The notes under the pieces: generated by a model
Seen by the model: the letters and a program-made list of their open reading frames with translations, nothing else
Told to the model about the DNA's origin: nothing
Databases searched by the model: none
NCBI GenBank assembly: GCA_023898725.1
Contig: CP060236.1
Location: 434,001-498,000, forward strand
Source: Alphaproteobacteria bacterium
GTDB lineage: Bacteria; Pseudomonadota; Alphaproteobacteria; JAUHZC01
Length of the DNA stretch: 64,000 bases
Reading direction: 5' to 3'
Part shown: piece after piece, positions 56,186 to 64,000 of the stretch
Layout of the letters: each line of letters begins with the position of its first letter
Numbering within the stretch: position 1 is the stretch's first letter
Program-made: the position numbers and the translations under genes

Positions 56186-56996
56186 TCTTTTTGATATTCC
56201 TGAGGCCCCTGTACGCAACCCACGAATTATTGCTGTTGTGAATCAAAAAGGAGGTGTTGGTAAGACAACGACTGCGATTAATGTGGCAACAGCCATGGCA
56301 GCTTGCCAGCGCCGTGTGTTGCTTGTAGATCTTGACCCCCAGGGAAACGCGTCCACGGGAATGGGCCTATCACCACATATCAAGCGCAACGGCAGCTACC
56401 ACGTGCTTTTGGGGTTAGCCCAGTTAGGTCCTTCTGTGCGGCCTTCGCGGATCCCGGGGTTGGATATTTTACCTGCTTCGCCCGATTTGGCCGGTGTTGA
56501 GATTGAGCTTGTCAATTTGCCTGAACGTGAATACCGGTTACGTAACACTCTTGGAAAATCCCATCATAGCTATGATTATGTTGTGATTGATTGTCCTCCA
56601 TCGATGGGTTTATTGACCTTGAATGCGCTTACGGCTTCGCAACAAATGTTAATTCCTTTGCAGTGTGAGTTTTATGCCCTTGAGGGCTTGTCTCATTTGT
56701 TAAATACGCACGCGCAGATCCGTCAGGGATTTAATCCAAACCTTGAGATTTTAGGAATTGTTTTGACCATGTATGATGGGCGAAATGCTCTGTGTGTCCA
56801 GGTGGCGCAGGATGTACGCAGTCATTTTGGTGCGCTTGTTTTTGCAAATGAAATCCCCCGTAATGTCAAAGTTTCTGAGGCTCCGTCCCATGGCGTTCCT
56901 GCTCTTATCTATGACGTGCGTTCGGTTGGATCTCGTTCGTATATGGGGCTTGCTAGTGAAATTATTCAACGTAATCAAGAAAAACTCGCATCATGA
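56178..56996 (+). CDS. parA: Chromosome partitioning ATPase ParA/Soj
   Basis: 272 aa. The deviant Walker A is KGGVGKTT with signature Lys24; Walker B is VVIDCPPSMG. Drives origin segregation with ParB bound to parS. Same transcript as rsmG. Confidence 0.97.
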   Translation: MSDLFDIPEAPVRNPRIIAVVNQKGGVGKTTTAINVATAMAACQRRVLLVDLDPQGNASTGMGLSPHIKRNGSYHVLLGLAQLGPSVRPSRIPGLDILPASPDLAGVEIELVNLPEREYRLRNTLGKSHHSYDYVVIDCPPSMGLLTLNALTASQQMLIPLQCEFYALEGLSHLLNTHAQIRQGFNPNLEILGIVLTMYDGRNALCVQVAQDVRSHFGALVFANEIPRNVKVSEAPSHGVPALIYDVRSVGSRSYMGLASEIIQRNQEKLAS

Positions 56997-57087
56997 TCGA
57001 TCCACAAAAACCACATGCAAGCGTCTCTTCGCGCCCAATCTTGCCCACATGTCGGCGTAAAAGTTACACAACAAAAAGGAACATATA

Positions 57088-58143
57088 ATGAGCACAGGAA
57101 AAAAACCAGCTTTAGGACAGGGGCTTGCTGCTTTGTTGAGTCCACATGTCAATGCGGGGTATCACGCAGACTCCTCGGAACTGTCACACGGTGGACCAAA
57201 TGATCATCGAGGGACATTCGATAGTGACTTCGGTGACGAGCAATTGTCTTCTGTTAAGGACGCAACAACAAAACGGCTGCCGCTGAGTGCTCTCATTCCT
57301 AGTCACTATCAACCACGCCAACATTTTGATGGCGCTGAGCTTGAGTCCCTTGCCCAGTCTGTTCGTCAACATGGGATTCTACAGCCTGTCCTTGTGCGCC
57401 CCACTCAGCAAACGGATACCTACGAAATTGTTGCCGGCGAACGGCGTTGGAGAGCCTCAAAAATAGCTGGAGTTCCTGATATTCCTGTTATTATTCGTGA
57501 TGATATTAGCGACCAACAGGCTCTTGAATTAGGGCTTTTGGAAAACATTCAGCGTCATGATTTAACCATTATTGAAGAGGCTCGTGGTTACCAACGATTG
57601 ATGAAGGAGTTTGGCTACACCCAAGATACTCTCAGTCACACACTGGGAAAATCACGTTCACATATTGCTAATGTCCTGCGCTTGCTGGGGTTACCCGAAA
57701 ACATCCAGGACTTGGTTAGCAAAGGAAAAATAAGCTTTGGTCATGCTCGCACGCTTGTTGGACTAACGCCTGAACAAAGCGCATGGGTTCTAGAGGCTGT
57801 TTTGCGTAAAAATCTTACAGTACGGCAAACGGAAAAGCTGGTGCGCAAAGCCATTTCCCAAGGAAACAGTGGTGAAGATGTGGGGAGACGATCCGATCTA
57901 TTAACCCACACCGATACCCATGCAGGTGCGGAAGAACTTTCTGTGGAGAACGATGTGTGGGAAGGAGATTTGCTGGCTATTTCTCAGTATGTTATGCGTC
58001 ATGTTCCGGCAAACGTTGTTCTTAAACAGCGCAACAAAAAGTTCCAAATGACCCTTGATTTTGAGAATATGGATGGTGTTGATCGTTTGATGGAAACATT
58101 GTCAGCTGGCTTCAAACATATTATGGATAACCATGGTCTTTAA
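57088..58143 (+). CDS. parB: Chromosome partitioning protein ParB
   Basis: 351 aa. The CTP-binding motif GERRWRA is at residues 117-123, preceded by LAQSVRQHGILQPVLVR. The helix-turn-helix (LSHTLGKSRSHIANVLRLL) reads parS, and the C-terminal part dimerises. It follows parA after 91 bases, a longer gap than others in the cluster, with AAGGA before the start. Confidence 0.97.
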   Translation: MSTGKKPALGQGLAALLSPHVNAGYHADSSELSHGGPNDHRGTFDSDFGDEQLSSVKDATTKRLPLSALIPSHYQPRQHFDGAELESLAQSVRQHGILQPVLVRPTQQTDTYEIVAGERRWRASKIAGVPDIPVIIRDDISDQQALELGLLENIQRHDLTIIEEARGYQRLMKEFGYTQDTLSHTLGKSRSHIANVLRLLGLPENIQDLVSKGKISFGHARTLVGLTPEQSAWVLEAVLRKNLTVRQTEKLVRKAISQGNSGEDVGRRSDLLTHTDTHAGAEELSVENDVWEGDLLAISQYVMRHVPANVVLKQRNKKFQMTLDFENMDGVDRLMETLSAGFKHIMDNHGL

Positions 58144-58146
58144 AAA

Positions 58147-58926
58147 ATGCTCATGTGTGCTGATGTAACATCCTTGCCTGTCCAACCACAGAAACATGAT
58201 CTACGTTTTTATGGTCGGCGCAAATCTAAACCCCTGACAGCAAAAATTGAAAGCCTGTATAATCTCCATTGGCCTTACTACGCATTGACTATTGCACAAA
58301 TGCGCACTGTGAAGTCTCTTACAGCGTTTTTTCCTCCAGCAATAGATTCTGCTAAGGCCTATCGTGCCGTGTTTTTAGAAGTTGGCTGTGGTGCAGGAGA
58401 GCATATTCATTTTCAGGCCCGCCAACATCCCGACCACGACTATATCGCTGTTGAGCCCTTTTTGAATGGCCGAGCCCGGTTACTTGCGGATGCGGTGAGG
58501 GAATCCATGAAAAACCTGCGCATAGCGGATGAGGATATTCGCGCGTTACTCCCCTTATTTCCGGATACATCCCTAGACGGTGTCTATATTTTATATCCTG
58601 ATCCATGGCCGAAACTACGCCATGTCAAGCGTCGTTTGATCCAAGGAATTTTCTTACAGATTTTGGCCCAAAAAATGAAAGCAGGAGCGCCCTTATATAT
58701 TGCGACAGATGACCCTGGTTATCAGCAGTGGATTTGGCGCGCGTGTCAGGACAGTCCTTATTTCGAAACAATATCGGGGTGTTGTGAAGACTATACACAG
58801 CCCTATGACTCCTGGATTTCCACGCGCTATGAAAAGAAAGCCCTTCAAGAAGGTCGTCAGCCGTTGTATTTTATTTGGAAACGCACTAAAGTTCTGACAA
58901 ATTCAGGAGACCCCGTGTGCCTATAA
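58147..58926 (+). CDS. trmB: tRNA (guanine46-N7)-methyltransferase
   Basis: 259 aa. Motifs: FLEVGCGAGEHIHFQA, then YILYPDPWPKLRHVKRRL, the family block that contacts guanine 46. Three bases after parB and overlapping msbA by 10, so transcription may continue through the partition genes into the LPS genes. Confidence 0.94.
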   Translation: MLMCADVTSLPVQPQKHDLRFYGRRKSKPLTAKIESLYNLHWPYYALTIAQMRTVKSLTAFFPPAIDSAKAYRAVFLEVGCGAGEHIHFQARQHPDHDYIAVEPFLNGRARLLADAVRESMKNLRIADEDIRALLPLFPDTSLDGVYILYPDPWPKLRHVKRRLIQGIFLQILAQKMKAGAPLYIATDDPGYQQWIWRACQDSPYFETISGCCEDYTQPYDSWISTRYEKKALQEGRQPLYFIWKRTKVLTNSGDPVCL

Positions 58927-60722
58927 AAAGGAAAAAAGTTTCATTTGATACGACGCTATTTCCCGTAATTATACGGCTCTTGCGCACACAATCTCGCCAA
59001 CAGTGGGTTACCCTTATGGGGGGAATGGCCTGTATGATTGTGGTAGCGGGATCAACGGCACTTATGGCCCATTTTATGAAGCCCATCATTGATGATGTAT
59101 TCGGTAGCAAGAACCCAGTAGCTCTTTATGGTGTTAGTGTCACTGTTCTTTTTACCTTTGTGGCAAAATCCTTAGCAAGTTTTGGGGAAAGTGTTGCAAT
59201 GGGGAAGGTTGGTCAACGGTTAATTGCAGGATTGCAGCTTCAGCTTTTTGATCACTTGCTGCGCGTTGATTATCCTTTTTTTCAAAAGCACAAAACAGGC
59301 ACTTTGGTGTCGCGGTTTATTAATGATGTGCGCATGCTTGAGAACACAATGACTCAAACGATTAACAGCTTAGTTAAAGATATTTTGACTGTCGTTGCCT
59401 TAAGTGGGGTAATGTTTTATTACGATTGGAAGTTGGCGATATTTGCTGTTACCGTCTTTCCTCTTGCTATGATCCCTGTGTCGCGTCTAGGGAAACGCTT
59501 ACGCAAAACATCCCACAACGTTCAGATACATGTAGGAGAACTCACCAATCATCTGACACAAAGTTTCCAAGGAATTCGTCTGGTGAAGGCATACAATATG
59601 TATGCCTATGAGGGCATGCGGATGAAAAAAATTGTTGAAGCATTGCTGCATAAGACACTGCGTGCGATTCGTATCAAAGCCATGGGACATCCGATTATGG
59701 AGTTTTTGGGGGGAGTAGCAATTGTATGTGTGATTCTATACTGGGGTCATCAAATTATTTATTACAACCAGACACCTGGAGAGTTCTTTGCTTTTATTAC
59801 GGCGCTGTTAATGCTGTATGAACCGGCTAAGCGGATTGCCAAACTCCAAAATCAGCTTCAAGAGAGCATGGCTGCCGCGAGTCGTATTTTTGCGTTGCTT
59901 GACTATCCACAGGAACAGTCGCTGCAGGTGTGTTCTGACAAAATTCCTGCTCCTACGGGGAAACTTGTTTTTGACAATGTAACGTTTTCTTATGGGGACG
60001 GTAGCCCTGTTCTTAAAGATATAAACCTCACGATTAAAAAAGGAGATTGTATTGCCTTTGTGGGACCAAGTGGTGGGGGTAAAACCACAATTCTCAACCT
60101 GTTGCTGGGCTTTTTTGAGGTGCAGGAAGGGCGTTTGCTGTTTGATGATAGACCAGCTTCTACATACAGCCTGGATGCTTTGCGGCGCTCTATTGCGCTG
60201 GTGAGTCAGGATGTTACCCTCTTTGATGACACTGTGGCGGTTAACATTGGTCTTGGGGGCTGTGTGCCGGGAGTAGGAGATGAGGAGACGTCTGTTCTTC
60301 CTCCGCATAAAGATATTGAATCGGCCGCAAAGAAGGCTGCGGCTCACGAGTTTATTATGAGACTACCTAACGGCTATGATACCAGAGTCGGGGAACGAGG
60401 AGCACGTCTTTCGGGAGGTCAACGGCAGCGTATTGCCCTTGCCCGGGCCTTGATTCGTCAAAGCCCCATTATTCTTTTGGATGAGGCAACTTCAGCATTG
60501 GATACTGTTTCTGAACGGGTTATACAGGAATCCTTGGAAAAATTACGGGGGCGCCGTACTGTGATTATCGTTGCCCATCGCCTGTCAACGGTTCAACAAG
60601 CCGATCAGATTGTTCTGATAGACAAAGGCCGCATCGTTGCTGTTGATACTCACACAAATCTTCTTCAAAAATCTAAGCTCTACCAAAAATTATGTCGTCA
60701 CGAACTATCAGAGATTTCTTAA
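58917..60722 (+). CDS. msbA: Lipid A/phospholipid flippase ABC transporter MsbA
   Basis: 601 aa half-transporter. Six N-terminal membrane segments, then the nucleotide-binding domain: Walker A GPSGGGKTT near 382-390, signature LSGGQRQR near 499, Walker B IILLDEATSALD and the H-loop AHRLST. GTG start at 58917 follows CAGGAGA. Its place with waaA and lpxK supports MsbA over a generic ABC exporter. Confidence 0.92.
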   Translation: MPIKRKKVSFDTTLFPVIIRLLRTQSRQQWVTLMGGMACMIVVAGSTALMAHFMKPIIDDVFGSKNPVALYGVSVTVLFTFVAKSLASFGESVAMGKVGQRLIAGLQLQLFDHLLRVDYPFFQKHKTGTLVSRFINDVRMLENTMTQTINSLVKDILTVVALSGVMFYYDWKLAIFAVTVFPLAMIPVSRLGKRLRKTSHNVQIHVGELTNHLTQSFQGIRLVKAYNMYAYEGMRMKKIVEALLHKTLRAIRIKAMGHPIMEFLGGVAIVCVILYWGHQIIYYNQTPGEFFAFITALLMLYEPAKRIAKLQNQLQESMAAASRIFALLDYPQEQSLQVCSDKIPAPTGKLVFDNVTFSYGDGSPVLKDINLTIKKGDCIAFVGPSGGGKTTILNLLLGFFEVQEGRLLFDDRPASTYSLDALRRSIALVSQDVTLFDDTVAVNIGLGGCVPGVGDEETSVLPPHKDIESAAKKAAAHEFIMRLPNGYDTRVGERGARLSGGQRQRIALARALIRQSPIILLDEATSALDTVSERVIQESLEKLRGRRTVIIVAHRLSTVQQADQIVLIDKGRIVAVDTHTNLLQKSKLYQKLCRHELSEIS

Positions 60723-61396
60723 AAAAACGCCGCAAAAGGGTTTTTAAAAGTAGTGCTGTTCAAGCCATTCTTGGCTGGCTTGTTGGGGTATACTTACGCT
60801 TTGTGTATGTTACGTCGCGCATTGAAATTCTGGGTGATGAATCTTGCACGCGCACGCCTCAACAAATTTATATTGGGGCGTTTTGGCATGATCGCTTAGC
60901 AATGATGAGCTTTCTGTGGCGCACAAAAAAACCCATGTATATGCTGATTTCACAGCATGCTGATGGACGGTTTATTGCACAAATTGTGAAACATTTAGGG
61001 ATCAACACCGTGGTAGGATCTACGGGTTCAGAAGGTGCAAAAGTCTTTCGAATGCTTATGACAATTTTGCGTGCAGGCTCAATGGTAGGAATTACCCCTG
61101 ATGGTCCAAAGGGTCCTCGCCATTATGCAACCCCGGGAGTGATTCGCCTTGCGCAATTGATGGGGGTGCCAATTGTACCAATGAGCTATGATATTACGCG
61201 CAAATGGGTTTTGCGTAGCTGGGATCAGTTGATCATCCCCTTGCCTTTTTCACGATGCACCTATGCAATTGGTACGCCAATTGCACCACTTCCCAAAGAT
61301 GCATCTGCTGATGATGTGACAATCCACACGCAGAGTCTTGCAAAGTGTTTGAATGACTTGACACGGGCGTGTACCCACAACCTAATAAAGGATTAA
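60692..61396 (+). CDS. DUF374 lysophospholipid acyltransferase family protein
   Basis: 234 aa. The acyltransferase hallmarks are FWHDRLAMM and ITPDGPKGPRHYA. Commonly found beside waaA and msbA in alphaproteobacteria; a lipid A or phospholipid acylation role is inferred. It overlaps the end of msbA by 31 bases. Confidence 0.9.
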   Translation: MSSRTIRDFLKKRRKRVFKSSAVQAILGWLVGVYLRFVYVTSRIEILGDESCTRTPQQIYIGAFWHDRLAMMSFLWRTKKPMYMLISQHADGRFIAQIVKHLGINTVVGSTGSEGAKVFRMLMTILRAGSMVGITPDGPKGPRHYATPGVIRLAQLMGVPIVPMSYDITRKWVLRSWDQLIIPLPFSRCTYAIGTPIAPLPKDASADDVTIHTQSLAKCLNDLTRACTHNLIKD

Positions 61397-61397
61397 C

Positions 61398-62669
61398 ATG
61401 CTCTACTGGGTGTATCAAAATCTGTTGCGCATACTGAAGCCCTTTCTTATTGTGGGGCTATACATCCATGTGCGTAAAAGAGGAATTGCGTGGGGACGGT
61501 TTAAGGAAATTCGTGGCCGTCCCACAATGGTGCGGGATGATAATCATGCCTATGTGTGGGTGCATGCCGTTAGTTTTGGTGAAACAAAAGCAGCACTAAC
61601 ATTGGTGAAGTATATTCATGAACATCACCCTGACTTGCGGTTTGTGATGACAACTGTGACAAAAACAGCCGCTGATGAGGTGGCACGTAGCGTCCTGGAC
61701 TATGTTGTGCATCAATATTTGCCCTTTGATCACCAAACATGGGTTCTGCGCTTTTTGCAATCATGGAAGCCGTTGTGTGGCATCGTTGTGGAGCAAGAGC
61801 TGTGGCCATGTCTATATCTTGAGGCCCGGGCGCTGAATATACCTATTATCATTGTGAATGGTCACATGACCTCAGAGTCAGCATCGAAGTGGAAAAAAGT
61901 AAGAGGACTTTTGAAACCTATTTTTTCTGCTATAAAAGTTGTTCTTGCCCAATCAGAGTACGACGCTGCTCAGTGGAGACAGCTTGGGCATAGTAATGTT
62001 GTGAATGTCGGGAATTTGAAGTTTTCATCACCCCCCCTGCCGTATGACCCCGCTGTTTATGAAGAGATGGCTACAACCTTACAGAATCGCACCATTTGGG
62101 TTGCGGCAAGTGTTCACGCTGGGGAGGAAACATATCTTGCACAAGCGCATGCCCTTTTACGACGAGAATTTTCCGACTTACTGACGATTGTTGCGCCGAG
62201 GCATATTGAAAAAGCACCGCTATTTGTGCAAGCACTTAAGGAATCAGGATCATATGTGGGGGTGCGTTCGTGTGGCGATCCGATTACGGATGCTATGGAT
62301 GCCTATGTGGCTGATACTCATGGAGAAATGGGACTCTGGTATAGTCTTTGTCCTCTGACATTTTTGGGAGGATCGTTGATCCAAGGAGTTGGCGGACATA
62401 ACCCGATTGAGCCCATTCAACAGGATTGTGCAGTTGTTACGGGATTGCATACGGAGAATATCCATGAACTTGTCACACAGATGCTTCAAGCGGGCGCTTT
62501 GCGTCAAGCCAAAGATTCTTATGCCATTGCGCGTGAAGTTGCGACGCTCCTGCGTAAACCGGTTCAACTTAAAGCAATAACACAAAATGGTAAACGATTC
62601 GTGGCGCAAGTGAATCCATTGCCTGAAATTTATCAAAAACTACGGCCTTTTTTTGATAAAAAGCTATGA
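61398..62669 (+). CDS. waaA: 3-deoxy-D-manno-octulosonic acid transferase
   Basis: 423 aa. Adds Kdo to lipid IVA. An N-terminal membrane anchor is followed by the catalytic Glu62 in HAVSFGETKAA. The CMP-Kdo site includes ASVHAGEE and LTFLGGSLIQGVGGHNPIEP. It starts one base after the DUF374 stop. Confidence 0.95.
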   Translation: MLYWVYQNLLRILKPFLIVGLYIHVRKRGIAWGRFKEIRGRPTMVRDDNHAYVWVHAVSFGETKAALTLVKYIHEHHPDLRFVMTTVTKTAADEVARSVLDYVVHQYLPFDHQTWVLRFLQSWKPLCGIVVEQELWPCLYLEARALNIPIIIVNGHMTSESASKWKKVRGLLKPIFSAIKVVLAQSEYDAAQWRQLGHSNVVNVGNLKFSSPPLPYDPAVYEEMATTLQNRTIWVAASVHAGEETYLAQAHALLRREFSDLLTIVAPRHIEKAPLFVQALKESGSYVGVRSCGDPITDAMDAYVADTHGEMGLWYSLCPLTFLGGSLIQGVGGHNPIEPIQQDCAVVTGLHTENIHELVTQMLQAGALRQAKDSYAIAREVATLLRKPVQLKAITQNGKRFVAQVNPLPEIYQKLRPFFDKKL

Positions 62670-62802
62670 CTATGCTTCCGCGGATAAGCATTATTTTATA
62701 AAGGGTTTTTGGTTGTCTTCTCTACCCTTCACTTGACAAAATAATGCGAGACGTTGACGCAAAAATTCGTTAACTTAAGAGGAATTTTATTTTTATTCAC
62801 AC

Positions 62803-63834
62803 ATGCGGTTACAGGCCCCAAAATTTTGGTTTACATCTCACAAAGGTTTTTTTGCTTTTTTGTTATGGCCGCTGACGTTTTTGTATCGTGTTGCCCGTGC
62901 TGTTCACCAATATGTGCAAATGCGAAAAATTCCTCTTCATGGAATTCCCCGTCCTGTTGTGTGTGTCGGGAATAGTGTCGTTGGTGGTGCAGGGAAAACA
63001 CCTTTAGTAACATATCTGGCGCAATTGCTTGATAAGCAAAATATTCCTTTTGCCCTTATTAGTCGGGGATATGGTGGATATCTGCGTGATGCGACACGGG
63101 TGAATCCTGAGCGACATATGAATAGTGACGTGGGTGACGAGCCATTGTTGCTGGCCCACGTAGGGCCAACTTGGGTAGGGGTTAACCGTAATGCGTCCTG
63201 CTTGGCTGCAGTTCGTGATGGGGCAGAGGTATTGTTGTTAGATGATGGTCTCCAAAATGCCTCCGTTCCGCGAGATTTCTCATTGCTTGTCGTTGATGGG
63301 CAGCAGGGGTTTGGCAACGGACTAACATTACCTGCAGGCCCCTTGCGTGAAACCATATCGGAATCGATCCGCAAGATTGATGCTGTCGTAATTATTGGTG
63401 ATGATAAGCACAAAAGCCGTGAGCTTACAGAGCATATTCAAAAACATGTTCATCATGAATTCCCGATTTTTAAGGGATTTCTTAATCCCGTGGAGGATAG
63501 TCTTTTGCGGATGAAAGGGAGAAAACTTTTTGCGTTTGCAGGAATTGGTTATCCCGAGAAATTTTTTTCCTTGCTGCAGAAAAATGGCGGTGATGTTGTC
63601 GCGCAAGAAAAATATCCTGATCATTATGCCTATACTATGAAAGATATTGACCACCTTCTTTTTCTAGCAAGTAAACATCACGCTACGTTGATCACCACGT
63701 TGAAGGATTGGGTGCGCTTGCCCCCACACATTCAACAGAAGGTCTTGTATTTTGAAGTGACATTCAAGCCAAACGACCCTGCATTCTTCAATCGCTTTGT
63801 GATGGGAAGAATTGAAACGTTGATGATGGCCTGA
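62803..63834 (+). CDS. lpxK: Tetraacyldisaccharide 4'-kinase
   Basis: 343 aa. Phosphorylates the 4' position of lipid A. The P-loop is GNSVVGGAGKTPLV at 57-70, after an N-terminal hydrophobic helix. The in-frame stop at 62776 leaves ATG 62803 as the only normal start, although AAGAGGA is 20 bases away. Last gene of the lipid A operon, followed by a strong terminator. Confidence 0.95.
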   Translation: MRLQAPKFWFTSHKGFFAFLLWPLTFLYRVARAVHQYVQMRKIPLHGIPRPVVCVGNSVVGGAGKTPLVTYLAQLLDKQNIPFALISRGYGGYLRDATRVNPERHMNSDVGDEPLLLAHVGPTWVGVNRNASCLAAVRDGAEVLLLDDGLQNASVPRDFSLLVVDGQQGFGNGLTLPAGPLRETISESIRKIDAVVIIGDDKHKSRELTEHIQKHVHHEFPIFKGFLNPVEDSLLRMKGRKLFAFAGIGYPEKFFSLLQKNGGDVVAQEKYPDHYAYTMKDIDHLLFLASKHHATLITTLKDWVRLPPHIQQKVLYFEVTFKPNDPAFFNRFVMGRIETLMMA

Positions 63835-63876
63835 AATCCTATTACCTTACAGCATAGTGATGCCAGCAATACCGCG

Positions 63877-63927
63877 CCACCCTGGATAACCCTCTTGCGA
63901 GGGTTATCCAGCAAGGGTGGGTTTTTT
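63877..63927 (+). terminator. Strong Rho-independent terminator of the lpxK operon
   Basis: Perfect 13-bp stem (CTGGATAACCCTC with GAGGGTTATCCAG, 63882-63911) and a TTGC loop. CCACC/GGTGG arms lie outside it, and TTTTTT is at 63922-63927. Confidence 0.92.
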
Positions 63928-63928
63928 C

Positions 63929-64000
63929 TTAATGACTCTTTGCTATAGGTTTCCAATAACCGCGTGGTTTTATTAATTGTGGAAAAACTTCATCAAAAGC
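63929..64000 (-). CDS. C-terminal fragment of a protein, cut by the window edge
   Basis: The last 23 codons of an open minus-strand frame, ending KPRGYWKPIAKSH and stop. The other two minus frames close at once, and the codons look protein-like. The stop abuts the T-tract of the lpxK terminator. No family can be named from this length. Confidence 0.55.
   Translation of the reverse strand, partial: AFDEVFPQLIKPRGYWKPIAKSH

Noticed and set aside
59808..60347. 179-codon minus-strand frame opposite msbA
   Set aside because: Shadow of the ABC-transporter ATPase domain; composition is not protein-like.

Overview
This window reads as a chromosome segment of an alphaproteobacterium with an outer membrane and lipopolysaccharide. 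It looks most like a host-associated lineage of the Holosporales/Rickettsiales type. That placement is inferred from gene content and order: a ParABS cluster with rsmG, an RNase E with an acidic S1 insertion and a C-terminal GWW peptide, an alphaproteobacterial KIAQ-type ABC1 kinase, an OPT transporter and two tandem MFS carriers. Coding density is high, ATGA or GTGA start/stop overlaps are common, GC is moderate by eye, and several genes start with GTG or TTG. I see no tRNA, rRNA, insertion sequence or CRISPR array.

Layout. 0-3.9 kb: the 3' part of a large flavin/iron-sulfur oxidoreductase, a secreted M48 metalloprotease with TPRs, and gmk. 3.9-8.4 kb (minus): a five-gene type II secretion/type IV pilus-like operon (GspE ATPase, GspF platform protein, three divergent small proteins). 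8.6-12.3 kb: sucCD and comM. 13.3-15.0 kb: greA, dnaQ and an AT-rich gap with clustered DnaA-box-like 9-mers, my candidate chromosome origin. 15.1-17.5 kb: two tandem GH24 lysozymes and an unknown secreted protein. 17.5-17.9 kb: RNase P RNA on the minus strand. 18.0-24.4 kb: HtrA-like protease, trkA, a secreted alpha/beta hydrolase, an A-type Fe-S carrier, an ABC1 kinase and lolA. 24.5-27.2 kb: two MFS paralogues. 27.3-30.2 kb: yebC-ruvCAB. 30.1-35.0 kb: a tRNA1(Val)-type methyltransferase, an LpoA-like lipoprotein, a Cys-rich secreted protein, rsmI, yraN and a dolP-like BON lipoprotein. 35.3-43.1 kb: recA, rsmA and surA on minus, then lptF-lptG-lptD on plus. 43.1-52.2 kb (minus): recJ, an unknown secreted protein, accA, xerD-truA-fmt-def, and an OPT transporter. 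52.8-58.9 kb: rne, four parS sites, rsmG-parA-parB-trmB. 58.9-63.8 kb: msbA, a DUF374 acyltransferase, waaA and lpxK, closed by a strong terminator. The right edge cuts a minus-strand gene.

How it fits together. The window appears origin-proximal: a dnaQ-adjacent DnaA-box cluster and a parS cluster beside parAB lie about 40 kb apart. Much of the rest builds the envelope: lipid A/Kdo synthesis and flipping (lpxK, waaA, msbA), LPS transport and OMP folding (lptFGD, surA), lipoprotein transport (lolA), envelope quality control (M48, HtrA), and a probable regulator of peptidoglycan synthesis (LpoA-like). Housekeeping genes for recombination, translation and RNA decay fill the gaps. Genes with no recognised function are mostly secreted: the lysozyme-linked 330-aa protein, the Cys-rich 206-aa protein and the 205-aa protein. 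They and the small proteins of the secretion operon are the best places to look for new biology.
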